Below, piece after piece: positions 1 to 6,182 of a stretch of DNA of 7,649 bases. This DNA is from Anaerolineales bacterium (GTDB lineage Bacteria; Chloroflexota; Anaerolineae; Anaerolineales; Villigracilaceae), in assembly GCA_025938055.1 (NCBI GenBank), contig JAICQC010000231.1, forward strand, positions 1 through 7,649, in the 5' to 3' direction. The notes beneath the pieces are model-generated. The model made no database searches. It saw only the letters and a program-made list of their open reading frames with translations, and was not told where the DNA came from. A program made the translations under genes and the position numbers. Positions within the stretch are counted from its first letter, which is position 1; the number at the start of each line of letters is the position of its first letter.

Positions 1-48
1 GACGACCAGGAGCAGCAACCCTTTCCAAACAGGATTCATATTTCTCAT
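1..48 (-). CDS. N-terminus of an unidentified membrane or exported protein (cut by window edge)
   Basis: Only the first 16 codons are present, reading MRNMNPVWKGLLLLVV. The gene continues past the left edge. The short basic start followed by a run of Leu/Val looks like a signal peptide or first membrane segment. A strong Shine-Dalgarno GGAGG (54-58) lies 5 nt before the ATG at 48-46. A second in-frame ATG at 51-49 is only 2 nt from that site, so it is less likely. The gene begins 12-15 nt after the coxB stop, so it is almost certainly in the same operon. By context it may be another oxidase subunit or an assembly factor such as a SCO protein, but no diagnostic residue is visible and I do not name it. 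Confidence 0.6.
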   Translation of the reverse strand, partial: MRNMNPVWKGLLLLVV

Positions 49-63
49 CATTTCCTCCGCAAG

Positions 64-1080
64 TTATCTCAGCGTCGTGATATACGCGATGATATCTGCG
101 ATCTGTTCATCCGTAAAATCATAGGTAGGCATCAACTGGTTTTCAAAGCCAGCGACAATCTTTGCCTGCGGCGCCTGGATGGACTCGTGAATATACGCCT
201 CATCCACAACCACGGTGCTGCCGTCCGTTAGCTCCTCCGTCCGGCCGAGGAGACCGAACCAGGTAGGGCCAATCCCCGGCGCGCCGTTGATGGTGTGGCA
301 GGCTGCACATCCATTGGCTACCACGAGTGCCTGGCCGCGCCCCTCAGGTGTTTGTGACGCCTCTTCTGCCAGCACCAGCTGTTCAGCCATCCAGGCATCG
401 AATTCTTCCTGCGAGGTAACAACCACAGGCTTCTCCATGCTGTAGTGCGAGGTACCACACAACTCCGCACAGCGAACTTTGTAATTTCCCTCCAGAGTTG
501 GAGTAATCCGCAGTTCGGTGATGCGACCTGGTACAAGATCCTGCTTGACACGAAATTCAGGCACCCAGAAGGAATGGATCACATCATTCGAAGTCATTCG
601 TAGAAGGACCTGCTTGCCGACCGGCACATGCAATTCATCGGAAATAACTGCCAAACCGTTCACAGCGGGATATTCAAACGTCCAGGACCACTGGAGCCCG
701 GTCACTCTCACGATCATGGCTTCGGGGTCGGCCCGGCGGGTCTCTGCCAGGTTAATCGCGCCCAAATAGGCATACGCCATCACAACGAACAAAGGGATGA
801 TCGTCCATGCGATTTCCAGGCGGGTATTCCCTTCCATGTGTTCGGCGTCTGTTGTATCGCCTTTCCGGCGGCGAAATACAATGAGGCTGTACACCAGGGG
901 GACCACAATTAACGCAAAAAGAAAGGACATGGCCATCACCTCAAGATCCCACATCCAATCGATTTCAGTCGCCTGCGCACTGGCGTTCACCGGCATTAAT
1001 CCCGCCGAATCCAAGCCTATATAGATGAGAACGGTCATGACAATGACCAAGATTCCCACAATGACGTAGTGTCGTCGCAT
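64..1080 (-). CDS. coxB: Cytochrome c oxidase subunit II with fused C-terminal cytochrome c domain (caa3 type)
   Basis: This subunit accepts electrons from cytochrome c and passes them through the binuclear CuA centre to subunit I of a proton-pumping heme-copper oxidase. Using the ATG at 1080 the protein has 338 residues. Two membrane helices lie at about 6-23 and 49-69, with a further hydrophobic stretch at about 90-106. The cupredoxin domain follows, with CuA ligands H169 (HSFWVPEF), C204, E206, C208, H212 and M215 in CAELCGTSHYSM. A class I cytochrome c domain follows, with heme site CAACH (258-262) and probable axial Met317 in LMPTYDF. A reading starting at TTG 1158 would add 26 residues but has no ribosome binding site. 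The 1080 ATG has GAGGAG about 9 nt upstream and begins right before the first helix. Having both CuA and heme c on one chain is typical of caa3 oxidases. Subunit I is not in the window. Confidence 0.96.
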   Translation of the reverse strand: MRRHYVIVGILVIVMTVLIYIGLDSAGLMPVNASAQATEIDWMWDLEVMAMSFLFALIVVPLVYSLIVFRRRKGDTTDAEHMEGNTRLEIAWTIIPLFVVMAYAYLGAINLAETRRADPEAMIVRVTGLQWSWTFEYPAVNGLAVISDELHVPVGKQVLLRMTSNDVIHSFWVPEFRVKQDLVPGRITELRITPTLEGNYKVRCAELCGTSHYSMEKPVVVTSQEEFDAWMAEQLVLAEEASQTPEGRGQALVVANGCAACHTINGAPGIGPTWFGLLGRTEELTDGSTVVVDEAYIHESIQAPQAKIVAGFENQLMPTYDFTDEQIADIIAYITTLR

Positions 1081-1167
1081 ACGTTCTCTCTCCTCAAAAA
1101 GCGTTAGGGGTCCACCCCAGTCCACACTGCCGCTCCGCGGCGTGCTTTGCCCGTCCAAAACCGTCTA

Positions 1168-1196
1168 AATTTACCAAACTTTCATACATTTGTCAC
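1168..1196 (-). promoter_or_regulatory. Candidate coxB promoter
   Basis: On the minus strand GTGACA (1196-1191, five of six matches to TTGACA) is separated by exactly 17 nt from TAAATT (1173-1168, four of six matches to TATAAT). Transcription would begin near 1161, leaving a leader of about 80 nt before the coxB ATG at 1080. This is a consensus match by eye and assumes a sigma-70-like factor. Confidence 0.4.
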
Positions 1197-1226
1197 GAAT
1201 TTCACACAGATAAAATCTGTGAATTC
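1197..1226. promoter_or_regulatory. Imperfect dyad just upstream of the candidate coxB promoter
   Basis: The arms GAATT (1197-1201) and CACAGAT (1205-1211) are mirrored by ATCTGTG (1215-1221) and AATTC (1222-1226) around a 3-nt AAA centre. All 12 pairs match, and the only defect is a 3-nt bulge (TCA, 1202-1204). On the minus strand it is not followed by a T-run, so it is a poor terminator for the peroxiredoxin gene. Its centre lies about 52 nt upstream of the predicted coxB start site, where an activator could bind. The regulator is unknown. Confidence 0.4.
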
Positions 1227-1264
1227 TGATCCTCACGCGACCAATGTTTCATGTTTCCTACAGT

Positions 1265-1732
1265 TTAGGTAACGGCGCCCAATGCCGAAAGCACTTCTGT
1301 ACTATGTTCTGCCGGACGCACATTTTCAAAGACTTTTAAGATATTTCCATTCTCATCGATAAGGAAGGTTGTCCGCAGCACGCCTTCATACTCCCTGCCC
1401 ATGAACTTTTTCGGTCCCCAGACTCCATAGAGATCACATACTTTATGTCCTTCATCTGCCAGCAGGGGAAAGGGCAACTGAAACTTTTGTTTGAACTTCG
1501 CGTGGGATTTCACAGTATCCGGGCTGACGCCCAGGATCACAATATCTTCCTTCTCATACGCAGAGTAATCATCGCGGAAGTTACAGGCTTCCTTGGTGCA
1601 GCCCGGCGTATCATCTGCAGGATAAAAGTACAGAACGATATTCCTTCCACGGAAGTCTGACAACGTACGTGGCACATTCGTATCATCGAGCAATTCAAAA
1701 TCAGGCGCAGGAATTCCCGCGGGAAGCGGCAT
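1265..1732 (-). CDS. bcp: Thioredoxin-dependent peroxiredoxin, PrxQ/Bcp family
   Basis: This enzyme reduces hydrogen peroxide and organic hydroperoxides in the cytoplasm using a peroxidatic cysteine, and is recycled by thioredoxin. The 155-residue protein is the normal size for the family. The catalytic signature is P38-x3-T42-P43-G44-C45, where C45 is the peroxidatic cysteine. C50 lies five residues later (CTKEAC), which is the resolving-cysteine arrangement of atypical 2-Cys PrxQ proteins. R120 in LRTTFLID is the likely active-site arginine. C99 is an extra cysteine. No signal peptide is visible. AAGGAG (1741-1746) sits 8 nt before the ATG and fixes the start. It lies between respiratory genes but has its own promoter-like TATAAT, so it may be transcribed independently. 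A role against oxidant stress from aerobic respiration is inference. Confidence 0.95.
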   Translation of the reverse strand: MPLPAGIPAPDFELLDDTNVPRTLSDFRGRNIVLYFYPADDTPGCTKEACNFRDDYSAYEKEDIVILGVSPDTVKSHAKFKQKFQLPFPLLADEGHKVCDLYGVWGPKKFMGREYEGVLRTTFLIDENGNILKVFENVRPAEHSTEVLSALGAVT

Positions 1733-1747
1733 GAGATGGTCTCCTTA

Positions 1748-1764
1748 ATTATAGGTATATTATA
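1748..1764 (-). promoter_or_regulatory. Candidate bcp promoter (-10 boxes)
   Basis: Two perfect TATAAT hexamers lie on the minus strand at 1764-1759 and 1753-1748, just ahead of the bcp ribosome binding site. The upstream one would place the start site near 1752 and leave a very short leader of about 20 nt. The downstream one is so near the AAGGAG that its transcript would lose most of the leader. No convincing -35 hexamer is visible, because that region overlaps the terminator hairpin of the preceding gene. Confidence 0.4.
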
Positions 1765-1770
1765 ACTTCA

Positions 1771-1790
1771 AATAAAAGGCAACGCGCCTT
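1771..1790 (-). terminator. Probable intrinsic terminator of the cytochrome c gene
   Basis: In minus orientation AAGGC (1790-1786), a 5-nt loop GCGTT and GCCTT (1780-1776) form a small hairpin followed by a T-rich run (TTTTATT, ending at 1771). It lies about 31 nt after the cytochrome c stop codon. The stem is only 5 bp, so efficiency may be modest. Confidence 0.5.
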
Positions 1791-1820
1791 CATGCCATGT
1801 TGTTAAGGACAATTTAAGTA

Positions 1821-2234
1821 TTACTCCAGGGTTCGGATAAACGCCACCGCCTGCCAGATCTGTTCATCGCTCAGAATGCCCTTCCACGCCACCATGGAGG
1901 TGCCGGGCTTGCCCTCACGAATACGCCAGAATAAGAAATCATCGCCCGCCGCAGACTGGATGACTGCCAGATTTCTGGGCCGTGGATCAAGCGCTTGTCC
2001 GGCGGGTCCATCACCATGTCCCTGCGGACCATGACATGTTGCGCAATTTATCCTGAACACCTCTGCGCCTGCATCGGCAGCCTCTGTTCCGAACGGATTC
2101 GTCAGCCCGGCATATTCCTCGGGGACCGGAGCCAGCGTGGCATTTTCATTTCCACTGGAGGAAGAGCTTCCACTCCCGCCACAGGCGGCCAGAAACAGGA
2201 CACCCACCAACATCACAAAAATGATTTTCCTCAT
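1821..2234 (-). CDS. Lipoprotein mono-heme cytochrome c
   Basis: This is a small c-type cytochrome anchored to the outer face of the cytoplasmic membrane, probably an electron carrier to a terminal oxidase. From the ATG at 2234 it has 137 residues. The N-terminus is MRKIIFVMLVGVLFLAAC, a type II signal peptide with lipobox LAAC, and C18 would be the lipidated residue. A flexible Gly/Ser linker follows (19-28). The cytochrome domain (about 52-137) has heme site CATCH at 64-68 and a probable axial Met114 in TSMVAW. The C-terminal helix ends FIRTLE. A GTG at 2264 would add ten residues ahead of the signal peptide and lies inside a hairpin. The 2234 ATG has GGAG 9 nt upstream and is preferred. 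Its natural partner may be the CuA/heme c subunit encoded about 740 nt downstream, but the direct partner is inferred. Confidence 0.9.
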   Translation of the reverse strand: MRKIIFVMLVGVLFLAACGGSGSSSSSGNENATLAPVPEEYAGLTNPFGTEAADAGAEVFRINCATCHGPQGHGDGPAGQALDPRPRNLAVIQSAAGDDFLFWRIREGKPGTSMVAWKGILSDEQIWQAVAFIRTLE

Positions 2235-2252
2235 GCTCGTTTTCTCCGCAAG

Positions 2253-2292
2253 AATCACCGCCACTTCGTTAGTGGCGGTGATTAACTTTTTT
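2253..2292 (+). terminator. Strong 13-bp hairpin with T6 tail on the plus strand, between the receiver and cytochrome genes
   Basis: A perfect 13-bp inverted repeat (2253-2265 with 2271-2283) closes a 5-nt loop TCGTT. On the plus strand it is followed by AAC and six Ts (2287-2292), the form of an intrinsic terminator. All neighbouring genes are on the minus strand. In that orientation the hairpin has an A-run before it and only CTTGCGG after it, so termination of the receiver transcript would be weak. It may instead be a 5' structure directly ahead of the cytochrome c ribosome binding site (2244-2247), or block antisense transcription. Confidence 0.55.
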
Positions 2293-2302
2293 CAATCATA
2301 GT

Positions 2303-2674
2303 TTACTTCAAAAATTTTACTTTCTTCAGGGCATCCTCCAACGCATCAATGGTCGCAGGTTTGATGATCATGACATTTGCGCCCAGTTTCATCACTTTCC
2401 GGCGCGTCTCCGGCTGGTCGTCGGAGGTGATTACGAACACTGGCACCGGGATCAGGCGTGGCTCACGCCGCAGATACGCCAGGATTTCGGTGCCATCTAC
2501 GCCGGGCATGTTGATATCGAGGCAGATAAACTTCGGCACAAAGCCGCCCGCCAGCATTTTCATCGCGGCGCCTGACCCATACGAGACGCGAGCCTTGAAT
2601 CCCAAAACATTCAACATCTGACCCAGAGCATCTGCGGTTGTGCGGTTGTCATCGATGATCAGAGCTTCGGTCAT
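2303..2674 (-). CDS. Single-domain response regulator (CheY-like receiver)
   Basis: This is a stand-alone phosphoacceptor domain of 123 residues with no output domain. The acidic pair D8-D9 (IIDDN), the phosphorylation site D53 (CLDINMPG), the switch T83 (VITSDD) and the conserved K105-P106 (IIKP) are all present, so it should be phosphorylatable. The start at ATG 2674 is supported by GGAGG (2684-2688) with 9-nt spacing. That site lies inside the last codons of the upstream moeA fusion, and only 4 nt separate the moeA stop from this start, so translation is probably coupled. No histidine kinase is encoded in the window, and the partner and output are unknown. It could act in a phosphorelay or bind a target protein. 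Linkage to molybdopterin metabolism is only suggested by position. Confidence 0.93.
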   Translation of the reverse strand: MTEALIIDDNRTTADALGQMLNVLGFKARVSYGSGAAMKMLAGGFVPKFICLDINMPGVDGTEILAYLRREPRLIPVPVFVITSDDQPETRRKVMKLGANVMIIKPATIDALEDALKKVKFLK

Positions 2675-2678
2675 CTAT

Positions 2679-4682
2679 TTAGTCCTCCAAAATGATCGTC
2701 CCCATCACGGAAACGTCATAGCCTGGCAGTTGAGAGACAGCCTCTCGAAAACGGCGATCCGCCAGGAGCCCAAAAAGAGGCGCAAGCAGGTCACCCTCCG
2801 CGAATTGCTTTGGCATGACCAGATCATATCGCTCTTGAAATAGTGGAATGAATTCCAGGTCCAGCGCCTGCGCCGCGGCGGCAATTCCCAAGCCACAATC
2901 CGCCCGCCCGGAGGCGATGGCGGCGGCAACGCCGAGATGAGTATACTCTTCTTGATCATAGCCGACAATCTGGTCAGCGTTGATCTTCAGCGATTTCAAA
3001 TGAAAGTCGAGCAGGACGCGCGTCCCGGCGCCACGTTGTCGGTTCACAAACTGGACCTCAGGATTGGTGAGGTCTGCCAGATGTTTAATAGCCTTCGGGT
3101 TGCCGCGCTTGACGATCAAACCCTGGTCACGTCCTACCAGCGCCACCACTTTGACGGGAATTCCTGGCATATATTGTCGGATATACGAAATATTGTACTC
3201 GCCCGTTTCCGGGTCGAGAAGGTGTGACCCAGCCAGATGCGCCTCCCCACGGCGGAGCGCGGTCAGCCCGCCCTGCGAGCCAACGTTTGCCGAAGATAGA
3301 CGTCGATCCTGTTCAGCCAGGAATTGTGCCATCAGATCCAGCGTCAGGTCGTGCGAGCCGATGCAGAAAATTGTCCGTTCGATCTCTGCCCTGCTGCGAT
3401 ATAGATGAACCTTGATTGGCTGGCCTGCTTCCAGACCCTGTGTGCCGCGCGGTATCAGTGCAAGTCCATCCGCCTGCACAAGGGAGCTGATCACCCCTGC
3501 CCCGCGCGATAATGGCGCAGCCAGAAGCTTCCCGCCTATTTTTCCAAGTGCCACTCTCACATAATCATCATCGCCCGGAGGCGAAACGATCTTACGCGTC
3601 AATGTGGCTGTTTCGGTCAGCAATTCATTCGGACGGCTTCCCAGCCATTGCGCCAGAAGTGGCTCGACGAAGATATCCACAGTCAAAGCTGCAGAAACGG
3701 GGTAGCCAGGGACACCAACAATGGGTAACAGGTGCGAGGTTTCAGATGCCAGGTCTTTTGATTTACGATTTTCGATTTCCAATGTCCGAGTGATGAGACC
3801 AAGGATCACAGGATGACCCGGACGGACAGCAACTCCGTGAACAAGCAGTGTCCCAAGTTTTTCAACCACGTTCGCCGAGAAATCCTCCGCACCGGCGGAG
3901 GAACCTGCGTTCAATAGAATCAGGTCATGTTCGCGCGCGGCTTCCTGAACGCGCTGGCATATCAAATCAAAATCGTCTTTGAGGATGGGATAGCGCGTTG
4001 GCTCACCTCCCATGGCTTTGACCTGAGCAGCAAGGACCAGCGAGTTGTATTCGAGGATATCCCCCACTTTAAGTTTGCTGCCAATCGGAACCAACTCCGT
4101 TCCTGTGGGCAGGATCGCGACCCTGGGTTTGCGCGCAACCGTCACGTTTTGATGTCCTGCCGCGGCGATGGCGCCCAGGTCTGCGGGACGCAAAGCGTGA
4201 CCCGACGGCAAAACCAGCTGCGTCGCAACGATATCCTCGCCCAGCGGACGCACATGACTCCACGGCGCGACCGAGGCACGGATGCGGATGGCGAGCGGAG
4301 CACGAAGATCGATCGTGATCTTGCCAAGTTCATCGAGCGATTCCACATTTTCGATCGGGATGACCGCGTTCGCCCAACCTGGCAATGGATCGCCCGTATC
4401 CACGTAGACAGCCTGGGATCCGATTTCGAGAGTAACCGGCTGAGAGGGCAGCGCACTATTCGTCGCATCTGCCCGGACGGCAAACCCATCCATCGCAGAG
4501 GCGTGGTAATGCGGGGAGGAGATCTTCGCCCAGATCGTCTCGGCGGTGACGCGTCCTAACGCGTTTTCGTCAAGCGGGATTGATTCGGCCCCAAGCACAC
4601 GCCAGAGACTGGCGCCCTGCAGCGCCTCTTTCAGACGTGCCTGTGCGTCGGGGAGAGGAATATCGTGGAGGTAGACGGACAT
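2679..4682 (-). CDS. moeA: Molybdopterin molybdenumtransferase MoeA fused to a C-terminal PBP-like domain
   Basis: MoeA inserts molybdate (or tungstate) into adenylylated molybdopterin to finish molybdenum cofactor. Of 667 residues, about 1-428 are MoeA. Visible motifs are SAMDGFAV (62-69), TGDPLPG (96-102), RPLGEDI (145-151), PTGTEL (192-197), NAGSSAGAEDF (258-268), RPGHPVILG (287-295) and GVPGYPVSA (323-331). Residues about 436-655 form a periplasmic-binding-protein-like domain (PF12727 style), with GSHDLTLDL (442-450), GSQGGLTALRRGEAHLAGSH (468-487), RQRGAGTR (548-555) and a Cys/Gly-rich region near 590-605. There is no signal peptide, so this domain works in the cytoplasm, perhaps sensing molybdate, tungstate or a related ligand. 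MoeA-PBP fusions are known in archaea and bacteria. About 19 extra residues between 296 and 320 include a heptamer repeat. The start ATG lacks a good ribosome binding site and lies 17 nt after guaB, suggesting coupling. Confidence 0.95.
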   Translation of the reverse strand: MSVYLHDIPLPDAQARLKEALQGASLWRVLGAESIPLDENALGRVTAETIWAKISSPHYHASAMDGFAVRADATNSALPSQPVTLEIGSQAVYVDTGDPLPGWANAVIPIENVESLDELGKITIDLRAPLAIRIRASVAPWSHVRPLGEDIVATQLVLPSGHALRPADLGAIAAAGHQNVTVARKPRVAILPTGTELVPIGSKLKVGDILEYNSLVLAAQVKAMGGEPTRYPILKDDFDLICQRVQEAAREHDLILLNAGSSAGAEDFSANVVEKLGTLLVHGVAVRPGHPVILGLITRTLEIENRKSKDLASETSHLLPIVGVPGYPVSAALTVDIFVEPLLAQWLGSRPNELLTETATLTRKIVSPPGDDDYVRVALGKIGGKLLAAPLSRGAGVISSLVQADGLALIPRGTQGLEAGQPIKVHLYRSRAEIERTIFCIGSHDLTLDLMAQFLAEQDRRLSSANVGSQGGLTALRRGEAHLAGSHLLDPETGEYNISYIRQYMPGIPVKVVALVGRDQGLIVKRGNPKAIKHLADLTNPEVQFVNRQRGAGTRVLLDFHLKSLKINADQIVGYDQEEYTHLGVAAAIASGRADCGLGIAAAAQALDLEFIPLFQERYDLVMPKQFAEGDLLAPLFGLLADRRFREAVSQLPGYDVSVMGTIILED
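3759..3779. repeat. Three tandem heptamers (T/C)GATTTN inside moeA
   Basis: The plus strand reads TGATTTA, CGATTTT, CGATTTC in succession, which on the coding strand is three AAATCG-like units. The 21 bp are in frame and encode EIENRKS (residues 302-308) between the conserved RPGHPVILG and GVPGYPVSA motifs. Other MoeA proteins have only a short segment here. The tract is AT-rich compared with its surroundings. Confidence 0.7.
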
Positions 4683-4699
4683 CGAATTACACTTACAAA

Positions 4700-6139
4700 T
4701 TACGTAAGGACCTCCACATCATGCGGACCCGATTCCTTCAGCCCTGCACCGGTCATCCGTACGAAGATCGCCTTCTGCTGAAACTCTTCGACCGAGTGCG
4801 CGCCACTGTAACTCATCCCGGATTGCAACCCACCGACCAGTTGCGTTAACACCTCACGCACTTTTCCGCGATATGGGACAGCTGCCTCGACGCCTTCTGC
4901 TACATAGTCTTCGATCTCTTCTTGAGTCAGATCGTTGCCCTCGCGCTTGTTGCGCTCGATGTTCGCTTCCAGGGAAGCCATGCCGCGCGAAGCCTTATAA
5001 CGATGCCCCCTGCGAGTCATGATCATTCCTGGGCTCTCATCGGTACCCGCCAGCAGACTGCCGATCATTGCCGTCTGCGCGCCCGCGGCAATGGCTTTTG
5101 CCAGATCCCCCGGCTGACGGATCCCCCCGTCGGCGATGATGGGAATTCCATCTTCAAGCGCGGCGCGCGCGCATTCGATCACAGCCGTCAATTGAGGCAC
5201 ACCTGAACCGGCGACAACCCGCGTAATACAGATCGAGCCGGGTCCCACGCCGACCTTGATGGCATCTGCCCCTGCGTCGATCAGGCGCTTCGTACCGTCG
5301 GCTGTGGCAACATTACCTGCAATGATCTGCGCCTGAGGAAAACCCCTGCGGATGTTTGCGATCATCTCCACCTCGAGATGCGAATCGCCGTGAGCAATAT
5401 CCACAACAATGCAATCTGCACCCGCTTCGAGAACAGCTTCGACGCGCCGCATTTCCTTATCGCGTACACCCACCGCCGCACCCACAGAAAGACGTCCCTT
5501 CGAATCTTTGGTGGCTTTCGGGAATTGCGTGATTTTCATAATATCTTTTAGAGTCACTAATCCCGCTACCTTCCCATCGCTGCCAACCAATGGGAGCTTT
5601 TCAATACGGTATTCATGCAGCAGCCGCTCTGCCTCTTTCAGAGACGTATCTGGCGGAGCGCTATGCACCTCCCGGGACATGATGGCTGTCACCGGTTTGT
5701 CTTCGTCATTCTCAAACAGTAGATCGCGCGTCGAGACAATCCCCACCAGCTTTTCATCTTTATCCAGAATTAGAATGCCGCCCGTTCCGGTCTCGTCCAC
5801 AACACGTTTCACCTCACCCACTGTGTGCGATTCGCTCATGGTGATCGGTTTATCCACAATGAACGACTCCGCTTTTTTCACCCTCCCGATCTGACGCGCC
5901 TGGGCAGCGATGGTCATGAAACGGTGGATGATTCCGATCCCACCTTCCCGAGCGATGGCAATCGCCATTTCGCTTTCCGTGACGACATCCATATTTGCCG
6001 AGACAATGGGAACCTGCAGAGATATCTCCTTTGTCAGCCAGCTTTTGGTTGAAAGGATGCGTCGCGAATCCACATCCGAATACTGCGGTACGAGCAATAC
6101 ATCGTCGTACGTCAAAGCCGTTTCAGGCAAAATTTTCAT
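4700..6139 (-). CDS. guaB: IMP dehydrogenase with CBS domain pair
   Basis: IMPDH oxidises IMP to XMP with NAD+, the committed step to GMP and GTP. The 479 residues form a TIM-barrel enzyme interrupted by a Bateman (two-CBS) module at about 95-205, which usually senses adenine and guanine nucleotides. The catalytic loop [11 protein letters not shown] (297-307) carries nucleophile C304 and T306. Barrel signatures include VDIAHGDS (246-253), GNVAT (275-279) and [11 protein letters not shown] (335-345). The C-terminus [14 protein letters not shown] is typical. The mobile flap reads [10 protein letters not shown] (384-393) and continues as a charged stretch. I do not find the usual DRYF-like Arg-Tyr dyad, so a GMP reductase-like member cannot be fully excluded, although length and C-terminus favour IMPDH. 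The ATG at 6139 has AGGAG 5 nt upstream. It is divergent from purA and probably leads an operon with moeA. Confidence 0.93.
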   Translation of the reverse strand: MKILPETALTYDDVLLVPQYSDVDSRRILSTKSWLTKEISLQVPIVSANMDVVTESEMAIAIAREGGIGIIHRFMTIAAQARQIGRVKKAESFIVDKPITMSESHTVGEVKRVVDETGTGGILILDKDEKLVGIVSTRDLLFENDEDKPVTAIMSREVHSAPPDTSLKEAERLLHEYRIEKLPLVGSDGKVAGLVTLKDIMKITQFPKATKDSKGRLSVGAAVGVRDKEMRRVEAVLEAGADCIVVDIAHGDSHLEVEMIANIRRGFPQAQIIAGNVATADGTKRLIDAGADAIKVGVGPGSICITRVVAGSGVPQLTAVIECARAALEDGIPIIADGGIRQPGDLAKAIAAGAQTAMIGSLLAGTDESPGMIMTRRGHRYKASRGMASLEANIERNKREGNDLTQEEIEDYVAEGVEAAVPYRGKVREVLTQLVGGLQSGMSYSGAHSVEEFQQKAIFVRMTGAGLKESGPHDVEVLT

Positions 6140-6168
6140 ATTGACTCCTCTTGGTCTTAACCGCCCGA

Positions 6169-6176
6169 ATTATAAT
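6169..6176. promoter_or_regulatory. Palindromic -10 box shared by guaB and purA
   Basis: ATTATAAT is its own reverse complement. It therefore presents a perfect TATAAT to the plus strand (6171-6176, towards purA) and to the minus strand (6174-6169, towards guaB). Predicted start sites are near 6183 for purA and 6162 for guaB. Neither direction has a good -35 hexamer at 16-18 nt, so an activator or other contacts may be needed. Confidence 0.5.
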
Positions 6177-6182
6177 GCTTGA

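Noticed and set aside
1081..1158. Longer coxB start at TTG 1158
   Set aside because: It has no Shine-Dalgarno, and the added 26 residues are hydrophilic and precede the first membrane helix. The ATG at 1080 has GAGGAG upstream.
2235..2264. Longer cytochrome c start at GTG 2264
   Set aside because: The codon sits in the hairpin stem, and starting there would put ten residues before a well-formed lipoprotein signal peptide. The ATG at 2234 has GGAG at 9 nt.
3759..3779. CRISPR or insertion sequence remnant
   Set aside because: The repeats are 7 bp, directly abutting and only three in number. There are no spacers, terminal inverted repeats or transposase sequence.
3927..4559. Plus-strand open frame of 210 codons
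   Set aside because: It lies wholly antisense inside moeA, has an Arg/Asp-rich composition typical of a shadow frame, no ribosome binding site and no recognisable domain.
2679..4682. MoeA C-terminal half as a separate transport binding protein
   Set aside because: The frame is continuous from MoeA into the PBP-like domain with no internal start or signal peptide, and this fusion architecture is known.
5409..5894. Plus-strand open frame of 161 codons
   Set aside because: It is antisense to the guaB CBS region, is rich in Ser/Arg/Thr in shadow-frame fashion, and the opposite strand encodes an unmistakable IMPDH.
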